From the NCBI GenBank assembly GCA_017305715.1, contig JAFKKG010000013.1, positions 248,001-312,000 on the forward strand: a stretch of DNA of 64,000 bases. The letters run 5' to 3'. The notes beneath the pieces are model-generated. The model had not been told where the DNA came from. It ran no database searches and saw nothing but the letters and a program-made list of their open reading frames with translations. The stretch comes from Hyphomicrobiales bacterium (lineage in GTDB: Bacteria; Pseudomonadota; Alphaproteobacteria; Rhizobiales; Xanthobacteraceae). Below are positions 52,547-61,202 of the stretch, piece by piece (within the stretch, counting starts at the first letter, position 1; each line of letters begins with the position of its first letter). The position numbers and the translations under genes are program-made.

Positions 52547-53017
52547 ATGATGACGGATATTCCGGCCCCGCGCGGCATGTATTTCGAGGATTTCGAGATT
52601 GGTCAAAGCCTGCAAACAGGCCGCCGCACCATCACGGCGACGGACATCGTGAACTTCGCCTGTCTTTCCGGCGATTTCAACGACGTCCACACCAACCATG
52701 AATACTGCAAGACCACGCCGTTCGGTGAACCGATCGCACATGGGCCGCTGGTGTTCGCCGTCGCCGCCGGGCTGAACTACGCCTCCGGGGTCAACCACGG
52801 CACGCTGATTGCGCTGCTCGGCATCGACAAATGGCGGATGAAGAAGCCGGTCAAGCATGGCGATACCATCTTCGTGCGCACCACCGTGCTGGCCAAACGC
52901 GAGACCAGCCAGCCCGACCGCGGTGTCGTCACCTTTGCCCGGGCCTTCGTCAACCAGCACGGCGAGGAAGTGCAGGAGATGGAGGTCACGATCATGTACC
53001 GGCGACGGCCCAAATAA
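52547..53017 (+). CDS. MaoC-family dehydratase (single hot-dog)
   Basis: A 156-residue hot-dog protein with the hydratase-type motif NFACLSGDFNDVHTNHEYCK (catalytic Asp and His), then FGEPIAHGPLVFAVAAGLNY. It hydrates an enoyl-CoA produced by the neighbouring dehydrogenase, whose stop is 15 bp upstream. ATG 52547 is chosen with AAAGG upstream; GTG 52541 is in frame and also possible. Next comes a Bug receptor after 66 bp. Confidence 0.9.
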   Translation: MMTDIPAPRGMYFEDFEIGQSLQTGRRTITATDIVNFACLSGDFNDVHTNHEYCKTTPFGEPIAHGPLVFAVAAGLNYASGVNHGTLIALLGIDKWRMKKPVKHGDTIFVRTTVLAKRETSQPDRGVVTFARAFVNQHGEEVQEMEVTIMYRRRPK

Positions 53018-53083
53018 CGACTTCGAGAGAACCGTCGGCATCGTCGCCGCGGTCAGCCACCAAGAAAAACAGGGGAGAAAACC

Positions 53084-54067
53084 ATGAAGGCAGGCCAGAC
53101 TTTTCGGGCGTTGCTGCTCGGACTAGGCGCGATCCTGGCGGCGCCAGCCGCCAGCGCACAGGATTACCCCAACAAGCCCGTCAAGCTGATCGTGGGGTTC
53201 GCGGCGGGCGGCACGATCGACGTCGTTGCACGGATCATCGGCGAAAGCCTCAGCAGCAAGCTCGGCAAGCCGTTCATCGTCGAGAACCGGACCGGAGCCA
53301 ATGGCATGATCGCCGCCACGGCGGTGGCCCAGGCGGATCCGGACGGCTACACCGTCTTTGTCAGCAACAGCAGCACGATCACGCTCAATCCGACGCTGTT
53401 CAAGGATATCAAATACAATCCCGCACGGGATTTCGCGCCGGTGACCACGGCGGTCTCGGTGCCGCTGATTCTGGCGGTCGATGCCGGCAATCCAAAAACC
53501 GCCGGCATCAAGAACCTGTCCGACTTCATTGCGCTGGCGAAGCAGAAGCCGGAGAACGTGATCTACGGATCGGCGGGCAACGGCAACATCACGCACCTTG
53601 CGTTCGAACTGCTCAGCCAGAAGGCGGGCGTAAAAATGCTGCACGTCCCCTATCGCGGCGCCGCGGCGGCACAAACGGGGCTGCTCGGAAACGAGGTGAT
53701 GGCGGTGTTCGACACCATGGCCGCCGTTCAGCAGGTGCAGGCCGGCAAATTCCGCGCGCTGGGGGTATCCTCGACCGAGCGGTTGCCGGCGCTCCCGGAT
53801 GTGCCGACGGTGGCCGAGCAGGGTTATCCCGGCTTCGATATCACCTTCTGGGTCGGCTTTTTCGTTCCGAAGGCCACGCCGGCGGCGATCGTCGATTTGC
53901 TGAACAAGGAGATCGTCAATGCCGCAAAGGATCCGGCCGTGCGCGCGCGCCTGGAGCCCCAGGGCACCGTCCTGACGATGTCGCGGGCGGAATTCAGCGC
54001 GAAGATTGAAAGGGAGACCAAGGAATTGGCCGAGGTGGTCGCGAAGTCGAATATCACCGCTGAATGA
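53084..54067 (+). CDS. Bug-family tripartite tricarboxylate transporter solute receptor
   Basis: A 327-residue Bug receptor with a Sec signal peptide (ALLLGLGAILAAPAASAQ) and the family blocks YPNKPVKLIVGFAAGGTIDV, ADPDGYTVFVSNSSTI and MLHVPYRGAAA. The usual PYPAGG loop is changed to GFAAGG, as often seen in Bug proteins. It is the fourth orphan Bug receptor of the window and the last gene of the rightward unit, ended by a strong hairpin at 54076-54101. Confidence 0.91.
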   Translation: MKAGQTFRALLLGLGAILAAPAASAQDYPNKPVKLIVGFAAGGTIDVVARIIGESLSSKLGKPFIVENRTGANGMIAATAVAQADPDGYTVFVSNSSTITLNPTLFKDIKYNPARDFAPVTTAVSVPLILAVDAGNPKTAGIKNLSDFIALAKQKPENVIYGSAGNGNITHLAFELLSQKAGVKMLHVPYRGAAAAQTGLLGNEVMAVFDTMAAVQQVQAGKFRALGVSSTERLPALPDVPTVAEQGYPGFDITFWVGFFVPKATPAAIVDLLNKEIVNAAKDPAVRARLEPQGTVLTMSRAEFSAKIERETKELAEVVAKSNITAE

Positions 54068-54075
54068 GACGCAAA

Positions 54076-54101
54076 CGGCCGGATCAGCAATGATCCGGCC
54101 G
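54076..54101. terminator. Strong bidirectional hairpin between convergent genes
   Basis: CGGCCGGATCA-GCAA-TGATCCGGCCG is a perfect 11-bp stem with a GCAA (GNRA-type) tetraloop, 8 bp after the Bug stop and 26 bp before the end of the convergent reductase gene. T-tracts are weak on both sides. It most likely ends both transcripts. Confidence 0.75.
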
Positions 54102-54127
54102 CGCTTCGTCCTGCTTGAAGGGCCCGA

Positions 54128-55009
54128 TCAGGCCGGCTTGGCCCAGTTCTGGTACATCGCCAGCAGGGCCACGATATCCTGGCCACGAAAGCCTTCGGCC
54201 AACGCAAGGGCGTAGAGTTCGCGCGTGGCGGAAGCCGACGGCGTCGGCATCTTCGTCATGCGGCCGAGTTCGACGGCGAGCGCCAGGTCCTTTTCGCCAA
54301 GCTCCATCTTGAATCCCGGCGCGAAGTCACCCTTGATCGCGTTTGGAAAACGCTTGGTGAAATGATGCGAACGTCCGCCGCTGACCGACAGCACGTCATA
54401 GAGCTTGTCCGGTTCGACGCCGGCGGCTACGCCAAGCGCGAACGCTTCGGCGGCGACCAGCACGTTGCCCATCGACATCATGTTGTTGACGATCTTCACG
54501 ACCTTGGCGGTTCCGACCGGGCCGGTATATTTCCAGTCGTTGCCGAGCAGCTTCAGGATCGGCTCGGCCCGCGTCACGTCGGCCTTCTCGCCGCCGGCGA
54601 TGAGAATCAGCTTGCCGGCGCGCGCCTCGTTCGGGCTGCCGCTGACCGGACAATCGACCACCGCAATTCCCTTGGCTGCGGCCGCCTCGGCGGCTTGCTT
54701 CATGGTGTGCGGGTCGATGGTGCTGAGCTCGATGCAGAGCGTGCCCTTGGCCGCATGGGCGACGATGCCGTTGGCGCCGAGCCAGGCTTCGGTCACGGCT
54801 TTCGGGTCGGGCAGGCTGGTCAGCACGATCGAGCGGCCGGCGAGCGCTTCAGCAATGCTCGATGCCATCCGAAAACCGTCCTGGGTGAGGCGTGCGCGCT
54901 GGTCGGCGTTGACGTCATAGCCGACGACGTCGAGATTGGATTCCCGCAAACGCCCGGCCATCCCCGATCCCATCTGCCCCATCCCGATGACCGCAATCTT
55001 CTCAGACAT
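54128..55009 (-). CDS. NAD(P)-dependent beta-hydroxyacid dehydrogenase (GarR/3-hydroxyisobutyrate dehydrogenase type)
   Basis: A 293-residue reductase with GMGQMGSGMAGRL (cofactor fold), the substrate loop DCPVSGSPNEARAGKL, KVVKIVNNMMSMGNVLVAAE (catalytic Lys and Asn) and KDLALAVELG near the C-terminus. It interconverts a 3-hydroxy acid and a semialdehyde, for example tartronate or methylmalonate semialdehyde. GGGAGAAG supports ATG 55009 (MSEKIAVIG). It diverges from the epimerase operon; the shared region carries the perfect palindrome at 55159. Confidence 0.9.
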   Translation of the reverse strand: MSEKIAVIGMGQMGSGMAGRLRESNLDVVGYDVNADQRARLTQDGFRMASSIAEALAGRSIVLTSLPDPKAVTEAWLGANGIVAHAAKGTLCIELSTIDPHTMKQAAEAAAAKGIAVVDCPVSGSPNEARAGKLILIAGGEKADVTRAEPILKLLGNDWKYTGPVGTAKVVKIVNNMMSMGNVLVAAEAFALGVAAGVEPDKLYDVLSVSGGRSHHFTKRFPNAIKGDFAPGFKMELGEKDLALAVELGRMTKMPTPSASATRELYALALAEGFRGQDIVALLAMYQNWAKPA

Positions 55010-55313
55010 GTATTCTTCTCCCGGTTTGTTGTTGCGAGGCTTTGCCGAGCCGTCGCTGAAGCAGACTCTTCGATCACCTCTATACAGAGGGGCTGGCGCC
55101 AAGGCGACGGCGCAGCCCCGCAGGCGGCGCAACGGTGTGCGCCGGGGTCGCATAATGAAAACTGTAGACAGTTTAGGGCCAGAGCGCTAGCGTCCATCTG
55201 GCCGGCCGTCATCGCGTCTTTCACGAATGGCCGGCATCGGTTCGACAGACGATCAACGGGAGCGAAACTTTGAGAAAGCCTGTGCTGCCATTTGCCGCGG
55301 CGTGCGAGCGTCC
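55010..55313. promoter_or_regulatory. Divergent intergenic region of reductase and epimerase operons
   Basis: This 304-bp region holds no supported gene. It contains the perfect GntR-type operator at 55159-55174 and a small CCTCT-ATAC-AGAGG inverted repeat at 55077-55090. Part of the right end (from ATG 55227) may be coding if the epimerase uses its longer start. Confidence 0.5.
55159..55174. promoter_or_regulatory. GntR-type operator, perfect palindrome AAACTGT-AG-ACAGTTT (site 2 of 4)
   Basis: This is the best copy of the four-site family, with perfect 7-bp arms around AG. It lies between the GarR-like gene (start 55009) and the epimerase/lactonase/PrpF/OYE operon. The inner TGTAGACAGTT recurs exactly at 60239, just before the GntR gene at 60368, which is therefore the likely binder. 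Confidence 0.75.
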
Positions 55314-56297
55314 ATGAAAATCGCCCAGGGGAAATTTGTCGTGACCGGCGGCGCCAGCCTGATCGGATCGCATGTGGCGGAACAATTGCTGAGCCAGGGC
55401 GCGCGGGAAGTCGTCCTGCTCGATAATTACGCGCTGGGGAGCCCGGACACGGTCAAGTCGCTGCTCGGCGACAAGCGCGTCAAGTTGCTGCGCGGCGATA
55501 TCCTGCGCATCAACGAGCTCTACGATGCCTTCGAGGGCTGCGACGGCGTATTCGCGATCGCCGGCTTCCTGACGCTGCCGCTCAGCCAGAATCCGAGCCT
55601 CGGGCTCGCGGTCAATGTCGAGGGGCAGGTCAATATCTTCGAAGCCTGCCGCTATCGCGACGTCAAGAAGGTGGTGTTCTCGTCGTCGATTGCGGTGTAC
55701 GGCGATCCGGCGCCGGGGCTGATCGACGAATCCGCTCCCGCCCAGCTCGGCACGTTCCAGCCAGCGACCGCGCTCTACGCCTGCACCAAGCTGATCGGCG
55801 AGAATCTCTGCCGTCTCTACAGCGCCAAGCACGGCATCCAGGGGATTGCGCTCCGATACGCAACGGTTTACGGCGAGCGCCAGCATTATCGCGGCGTCAA
55901 TGCGCTCTACATCATGGAGAACTACGACCGCATCATGCGCGGCCAGCCGCCGGAGATTCCGGACGACGGCAGCGAGGTGCATGATTACGTCCACGTCGCC
56001 GACGTCGCCCGCGCCAACGTGATGGCGATGGCGTCCGACGTGACCGCCGAAAGCTTTACCATCGCCTCGGGCGTTGCAACCGATCTCAACCGGGTGGTGG
56101 CGCTGCTGCTGAAGTTCACCGGCAGCGATCTCAAGCCGGTCTACAAATCGGCCACGTCAAGCGTGCGGTCGAGCGTGACCAAGCAGCTCGATTTCAGCAT
56201 CGCCAAGGCCGAGAGGATGCTGGGCTGGAAGCCCGAGGTTTCCATCGAGGATGGGATTCGCCGGCTGCTGGAATGGCGCAAGGCGCAGCCGCACTGA
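55314..56297 (+). CDS. NAD-dependent epimerase/dehydratase (extended SDR)
   Basis: A 327-residue extended SDR with the cofactor motif VTGGASLIGSHVAE, Asp in LLDNYALG, the Ser block FSSSIAVYG, Tyr-X3-Lys in ALYACTKLIGE and GWKPEVSIEDGIRRLLEW at the C-terminus. Members act on nucleotide sugars or on uronates. ATG 55314 directly precedes the Rossmann strand; in-frame ATG 55227 would add 29 residues with no known domain. It heads a four-gene operon (lactonase, PrpF, OYE) downstream of operator 55159. In this catabolic context a sugar-acid dehydrogenase role is also possible. Confidence 0.88.
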   Translation: MKIAQGKFVVTGGASLIGSHVAEQLLSQGAREVVLLDNYALGSPDTVKSLLGDKRVKLLRGDILRINELYDAFEGCDGVFAIAGFLTLPLSQNPSLGLAVNVEGQVNIFEACRYRDVKKVVFSSSIAVYGDPAPGLIDESAPAQLGTFQPATALYACTKLIGENLCRLYSAKHGIQGIALRYATVYGERQHYRGVNALYIMENYDRIMRGQPPEIPDDGSEVHDYVHVADVARANVMAMASDVTAESFTIASGVATDLNRVVALLLKFTGSDLKPVYKSATSSVRSSVTKQLDFSIAKAERMLGWKPEVSIEDGIRRLLEWRKAQPH

Positions 56298-56306
56298 GGA
56301 GAGGTG

Positions 56307-57098
56307 ATGTCGGAATACGAAATTCTCGCGGTTCGCTATGCCCATAATGCCGAGCGAAAAGCTTCCGAAAATTTCATCGGCGGCGACCCGCATGACGGGC
56401 CGATGCCGATGGATTTCTTTGTCTGGGTGCTGAAAGGCGATGGCCAGACCATCATTGTCGATACCGGCTTTGATGCCGACATGGCCAAACGGCGGGCGCG
56501 GAAGCTGACACGACCGGTTGCCGAAGGTCTGAAGATGGCGGGCGTCGATCTGGCGGGCGTCAAGGACGTCGTCCTGACCCACATGCATTACGACCACGCC
56601 GGCAACCACGACATCTTCCCGAACGCGCGTTATCACATCCAGGATCGCGAGATGGAATACTGCACCGGCCGGTGCATGTGCCATTCCAACCTGCGCCACC
56701 CGTTCGAGGCCGACGACGTCACCGCGATGGTGCGCAAGCTGTTTCAGGGGCGCGTGAAATTCCACAACGGGTCCAGCGATATTGCGGACGGCGTGTCGGT
56801 TCATCTGGTGGGCGGGCATTCGCGCGGACTGCAGTTCCTGCGTGTCCGCACCCGGCGGGGATGGGTCGTGCTCGCCTCCGACGCCTCGCATTACTATGCG
56901 AATTTCGAACAGTACCGGCCGTTTCCGGTGGTGGTCGACGTCAGCGAGACCCTCGAAGGCTATGATGCGATGCGCAAGCAGGCGTCGTCGCTGGCGCACA
57001 TCGTGCCCGGCCACGACCCGCTCGTGCTACAACGCTATCCGGCGCAGCCGGGTGGACCTGCGGACATCATCCGCCTCGACGCCGAGCCACTGAAATAG
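56307..57098 (+). CDS. Metallo-beta-lactamase-fold hydrolase, N-acyl-homoserine-lactonase-like
   Basis: A 263-residue MBL-fold protein with the zinc motif HMHYDHAGNHD (H-X-H-X-D-H), a later His in VGGHSRGLQ, Asp in LASDASHYY and His in IVPGHDPL. This pattern is that of the AiiA/lactonase group. GAGGAGAGG supports ATG 56307. Being inside a catabolic operon between an epimerase and PrpF, it more likely opens a lactone intermediate than quenches quorum signals, though the latter cannot be excluded. Confidence 0.88.
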   Translation: MSEYEILAVRYAHNAERKASENFIGGDPHDGPMPMDFFVWVLKGDGQTIIVDTGFDADMAKRRARKLTRPVAEGLKMAGVDLAGVKDVVLTHMHYDHAGNHDIFPNARYHIQDREMEYCTGRCMCHSNLRHPFEADDVTAMVRKLFQGRVKFHNGSSDIADGVSVHLVGGHSRGLQFLRVRTRRGWVVLASDASHYYANFEQYRPFPVVVDVSETLEGYDAMRKQASSLAHIVPGHDPLVLQRYPAQPGGPADIIRLDAEPLK

Positions 57099-57111
57099 GA
57101 CGGGAGCGGCC

Positions 57112-58257
57112 ATGGCAAATGCGCGACTTCGTGCGGTATTCATGCGGGGCGGCACTTCCAAGGCGGTGATGTTCCGCAGGGACGATCTGCCCGCGAACCC
57201 CAAGGATTGGGATCCGATCTTTTTGGAAGTGATGGGCTCACCCGATCCCAACGGCCGGCAGCTCGACGGCATGGGCGGCGGAATATCGTCGCTGTCAAAG
57301 ATCTGCATCATCGGACCGCCGAGCCGCCCTGATGCGGATGTCGATTACACCTTTGCGCAGATCGGCGTACGCGACACTTTTGTGGACTACGGCGCCAATT
57401 GCGGCAACATGTCCTCGGCCGTCGGGCCGTTCGCGCTCGACGAAGGACTGGTGACGGCGCCGGCCGATGGCGAAGCCACGGTACGGATTCACAACACCAA
57501 TACGTCGAAGATCATCATTTCCCGCTTCCCGGTCGAGCAGGGTGCGTTGGCGGCAACCGGCGACATCGAAATCGATGGAATCGCCGGCAAGGCCGCGCCG
57601 ATCCGGCTGGAGTTCCTCGAGCCCGGCGGCGCGCGGACAGGCAAATTGCTGCCGACCGGCAATCCAGTCGACGATCTCGACCTCGGCGGGCAGGGCACCG
57701 TGAAAGCGTCATGCGTCGATGCCGCGAACCCTTGCGTCTTTGTCGCAGCGAGCGCGGTCGGCAAGTCAGGCGATGAACTGCCCGACGTGCTCGACAATGA
57801 CGCCGCCTTCCTGCAGCGCATGGAAGCGATCCGTTGCGCGGCGTCGGTCAAGATGGGCATTGCGCCCGACCTCGATAAGGCACGGCAGATGACCGGCATT
57901 CCCAAGGTTGCAATGGTGACGGGGCCGAGGGCCGGGAAGACGCTATCGGGACGCGCGCTTGCAGCAGCGGATGCCGATATCTGGGTCCGCATGATCTCGG
58001 TGGGATTGCCGCACCGCGCTACGCCCATCACCGGCGCGATTTGCCTCGCCGTGGCGTCGCGGATTCCCGGAAGCATTCCGGCCGGCCTCGCCAAATCCGA
58101 TGGGCCGATCCGGATCGCGCATCCGTCTGGCGTTACGCTGGTCGATGCCGGCGTTTCGTCGTCTGGCGGTGGCGCCGTGAAAGCCGACTACGGCGCGGTC
58201 TATCGCACCGCCCGCCGGCTGTTCGAAGGCAACGTCGTCTATCGAACATCAAAATAG
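57112..58257 (+). CDS. PrpF-family isomerase (oxalomesaconate/methylaconitate isomerase-like)
   Basis: A 381-residue PrpF-fold protein with AVFMRGGTSKAVMFRRDDLP, MGSPDPNGRQLDGMGGGISS, NCGNMSSAVGPFAL (Cys catalytic) and RIAHPSGVTLVDAG. It follows the lactonase by 13 bp and precedes the OYE-like enzyme by 19 bp. With the lactonase this resembles ring-fission pathways in which a pyrone or muconolactone-type product is opened and tautomerised, but no substrate is proven. It is paralogous to 39265. Confidence 0.91.
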   Translation: MANARLRAVFMRGGTSKAVMFRRDDLPANPKDWDPIFLEVMGSPDPNGRQLDGMGGGISSLSKICIIGPPSRPDADVDYTFAQIGVRDTFVDYGANCGNMSSAVGPFALDEGLVTAPADGEATVRIHNTNTSKIIISRFPVEQGALAATGDIEIDGIAGKAAPIRLEFLEPGGARTGKLLPTGNPVDDLDLGGQGTVKASCVDAANPCVFVAASAVGKSGDELPDVLDNDAAFLQRMEAIRCAASVKMGIAPDLDKARQMTGIPKVAMVTGPRAGKTLSGRALAAADADIWVRMISVGLPHRATPITGAICLAVASRIPGSIPAGLAKSDGPIRIAHPSGVTLVDAGVSSSGGGAVKADYGAVYRTARRLFEGNVVYRTSK

Positions 58258-58276
58258 GCAACGACCAAATAACCGG

Positions 58277-60235
58277 GTGGTGAACGTGTCAAAATTTCCG
58301 AAATTGTTCGCACCCGGCAGGATCGGCTCGCTTGGGCTGCCGAACCGCATCGTATTCGCGGCGACCAGCTCGGAGCTTGCCGACAAGGACGGCTTTGTCG
58401 GTGACGATCTCGTCGAGTATTACGCCGAACGCGCACGGGGCGGCACGGGGCTGCTCGTCCTCGAAGCCACCTATGTGGAGCAGGAAGGCAAGCGGCTGCA
58501 TCATAATGCGATGCTGCACGAGGATTGCTTCATCCCGGGCATGCGGAAAGTGGTCGAAGCTGTTCATGCCGAGGGCGCGAAGATCGCCATCCAGCTCAAT
58601 CATGGCGGCCGCGAATCGATTCCGCATGTTTCAGGCTCCATCCCACTGGCGCCTTCGCCGATCCCCTCGCAGTTTACCGGTGTCGGCGACGCCGTCGTGC
58701 CGAAGGAACTGAGCGTCGGCGAGATCGACCGGATCGTCGAACGGTTTGCGGAGGCGGCGCGGCGATCGCGCGACGCGGGCTTTGACGCCGTGGAGCTGCA
58801 TGGCGCGCACGGCTACCTGATCGGCGAGTTCATCTCGCCCGATGCCAACAAGCGCGAGGATGAATACGGTGGAAGCGTGCAGGGCCGTGCGTATTTCTGC
58901 GTGCGGCTGATAAGAGCGATCAAGGCCAGGCTTGGCGCGGATTATCCGGTCATCGTGCGCATGAATGGCCGCGATCATGTCAAGCATGGCCTCGAGCTCG
59001 ACGATGCCGTCGAGATGGCCGCCATGTTCGAGGCCGCCGGCGCGGACTCGATCAGCGTGTCCGGCGGCGTGCACGCGTCACGGCCCTACATGGTCGTTCC
59101 CGGCATGTCGGTCGACCGCGGTTGTTACGTAAGCTACGGCGACGCCATCCGCCGGCGGGTCAAGGTCCCCGTGATGGTCGTCGGACGGATCAATACGCCT
59201 GAGCTTGCCGAGCAGATCCTTCGCGATGAACAGGCCGACTACATCTGTCTCAGCCGGGCCCTGATTGCCGACCCGCATTTCCCAGCCAAGGCGAAGGCCG
59301 GCCTTGTCGAGACCATCGCCCCCTGCATCGCCTGCAACGAATGCATCGCCACCGTTCACCGCCACAAGGGGCTCGCCTGCACCGTCAATCCAATGGTCAG
59401 CCGCGAGCTGGAACTAAAGGCTTTGCTCGCGCGCAAGCCCGAGGCCAGGCGCGTCGTCGTGGTCGGCAGCGGCGCGGCGGGCCTGTCCGCTGCGGTGGCG
59501 GCGGCCCGGCGCGGTCATGACGTCCATCTGTTCGAAAAGGAAAGCGCGATCGGCGGCCAACTGTTGCTGGCGCACCAGCCGCCGCATCGCGGCGAAATCA
59601 GGAACGCGCTGCGGTATTTCACCTCCGAGGTCGAGCGTCTCGGCATCCCGGTCAGCCTCAACCGCTCGTTCTCGGCCGATGACGCGCGAGCGCTCAAGCC
59701 TGATTCCATCATCGTGGCCACCGGCGCTTCACCGGTCCAGCCGCGCATTCCCGGCGCTGATCTCCCCCATGTCCTGAGCGGATGGCGGGTGATTGCCGGT
59801 CTCGACAAGCCGGGCCAGACCTGTGTCGTCGTCGGCGGCGGTCTGGTCGGGATCGAGGTCGCGGATTACCTGGCCGAGCAGGGCAAGAAGGTCATCATGA
59901 TCGTGCGGTCGGAACTCCTGAAAAAGGCGGTTCATGCCGATCGCGTCTATTATCTCGACCGCATTGAAGAGCACGGCATCGAGGTGCTGGCGAACATGGA
60001 GCTGCTGGCGGTGGGCCCGGACTGGGTCGAAATTCGGCCCGAAGGTCGCGTCCGGCGCACGCTCCATGACGTCGACAATGTGATCTTTTGTACCGGATAC
60101 GTCTCGCGAAAGGCCGAAACCGATGGCCTCGAGGGGCTCGGCATTCCCGTTCACTATGCCGGCGACGTGGGCGGCCCGCGAAAATTCTTCCAGGCCATCG
60201 AGGAGGGGACCCTGGCGGCGCTCAGAATCGCTTAG
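58277..60235 (+). CDS. NADH:flavin oxidoreductase of the 2,4-dienoyl-CoA reductase / trimethylamine dehydrogenase family
   Basis: A 652-residue three-part enzyme. The N-terminal OYE-type TIM barrel (about 1-345) has ELHGAHGYLIGEFISPDANK and GGSVQGRAYF. The 4Fe-4S cluster is ligated by CIACNEC and a later Cys (LACTVNP). The C-terminal FAD/NAD domains have VVVVGSGAAGLSAAVAAARR and CVVVGGGLVGIEVADYL. It reduces an unsaturated CoA ester or acid, or demethylates an amine. The start is one of the tandem GTG codons at 58277/58280. Its stop overlaps operator site 3. Confidence 0.9.
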   Translation: MVNVSKFPKLFAPGRIGSLGLPNRIVFAATSSELADKDGFVGDDLVEYYAERARGGTGLLVLEATYVEQEGKRLHHNAMLHEDCFIPGMRKVVEAVHAEGAKIAIQLNHGGRESIPHVSGSIPLAPSPIPSQFTGVGDAVVPKELSVGEIDRIVERFAEAARRSRDAGFDAVELHGAHGYLIGEFISPDANKREDEYGGSVQGRAYFCVRLIRAIKARLGADYPVIVRMNGRDHVKHGLELDDAVEMAAMFEAAGADSISVSGGVHASRPYMVVPGMSVDRGCYVSYGDAIRRRVKVPVMVVGRINTPELAEQILRDEQADYICLSRALIADPHFPAKAKAGLVETIAPCIACNECIATVHRHKGLACTVNPMVSRELELKALLARKPEARRVVVVGSGAAGLSAAVAAARRGHDVHLFEKESAIGGQLLLAHQPPHRGEIRNALRYFTSEVERLGIPVSLNRSFSADDARALKPDSIIVATGASPVQPRIPGADLPHVLSGWRVIAGLDKPGQTCVVVGGGLVGIEVADYLAEQGKKVIMIVRSELLKKAVHADRVYYLDRIEEHGIEVLANMELLAVGPDWVEIRPEGRVRRTLHDVDNVIFCTGYVSRKAETDGLEGLGIPVHYAGDVGGPRKFFQAIEEGTLAALRIA

Positions 60236-60248
60236 TTGTAGACAGTTG
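60235..60248. promoter_or_regulatory. GntR-type operator (site 3 of 4), upstream of the GntR gene
   Basis: GTTGTAGACAGTTG shares the exact 11-mer TGTAGACAGTT with site 2. It abuts the stop codon of the OYE-like gene (60235) and lies 120 bp upstream of the GntR start at 60368, so the regulator is probably autoregulated. Confidence 0.68.
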
Positions 60249-60367
60249 CGGGAACGCAGGTTTCCACGATTGATTGTCCTCGACGAAGGGACATACTAAT
60301 AGATACAAGGGCTTGGCTGAGGCGCGACCCGGTTGGGCGCCAGGAATGTGGTTCTCGAAAGGCTTTC

Positions 60368-61162
60368 ATGAACGGCATATTGAACCATAAGGTTTCTGCG
60401 CAGTCGCTGGTGGATGCGCTTGCCGAGCGTATTGAGGCCGCGATCATCAGCGGAGACCTGCAGCCGGGCAGCAAGATCAGCGAGCAGGCGCTGGCCGCCT
60501 CGCTCGGCGTCAGCCGCGGTCCGCTGCGCGAAGCGATCCGGCGGCTCGAAGGCCGGAAATTGCTCCAGCGCACGCCCAATATCGGGGTCCGCGTCGCCAG
60601 CCTGTCGCCCAGCGATCTCTATGAAGTGCTGCAGGTCCGCGAGGCGCTGGAGGGTTTGGCGTGCGGGCTCGCCGCCCAGCATATGACGGATGAGGAACTG
60701 GAGGCGCTTTCCGAACTGCTGGATCAGCACCAGCAGCAGAAGAGCGTCCAGGAAGGCACCGGCTATTATCAGGAATCAAAGGACTTCGATTTCCATTTCC
60801 GCATCGTGAAGGGCAGCCGCAATGCGCGCCTCGTCCAGATGCTCTGCGAGGACCTCTATTATCTGCTTCGCGTCTATCGCTACAAATCGAGCACGAAACC
60901 GGGGCGGGCCAAGCAGGCGCTGCGTGAGCACAAGGATATCGTCGCGGCGTTGATACGGCGGGATCCCGTGGAAGCCGAAAGGAAGATGCGCCTGCATATC
61001 AGCAACGCCCGCCAATATGTCGAAGAGCAGATGCGCGAAGCGGCCGTCCGGGAAGAAGTCGCGCCGCCCGCCGCCAAGAAGGCTTCAAAGGCGACCGCTA
61101 CGAAGGCCACGGCTTCCTGGGGCGGCCGGCGCAGCCGGGCCACGCTTCAGCCGCGTAGATAG
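60368..61162 (+). CDS. GntR-family transcriptional regulator, FCD subfamily
   Basis: A 264-residue regulator with a winged helix (ALAERIEAAIISGDLQPGSK, then VSRGPLREAIRRLEGRK), an FCD domain with likely metal ligands in DFDFHFRIV, REHKDIV and RLHISNA, and a Lys/Ala/Arg-rich tail of about 30 residues. It is flanked by operator site 3. Three more copies of the same site lie before PrpF (39265), between 55009 and 55314, and between 63661 and 63870, so I infer that it controls this whole tricarboxylate/lactone region. Confidence 0.9.
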   Translation: MNGILNHKVSAQSLVDALAERIEAAIISGDLQPGSKISEQALAASLGVSRGPLREAIRRLEGRKLLQRTPNIGVRVASLSPSDLYEVLQVREALEGLACGLAAQHMTDEELEALSELLDQHQQQKSVQEGTGYYQESKDFDFHFRIVKGSRNARLVQMLCEDLYYLLRVYRYKSSTKPGRAKQALREHKDIVAALIRRDPVEAERKMRLHISNARQYVEEQMREAAVREEVAPPAAKKASKATATKATASWGGRRSRATLQPRR

Positions 61163-61202
61163 GCTGGAAATCGCGCAGTCGGCGGGTCAATCCATAGGCC
61201 TT

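Noticed and set aside
48194-53041. Long minus-strand frames (525, 565 and 596 codons) opposite the TcuA, PrpD and acyl-CoA dehydrogenase genes
   Set aside because: They mirror confirmed plus-strand genes, have no family motifs and lack plausible ribosome sites.
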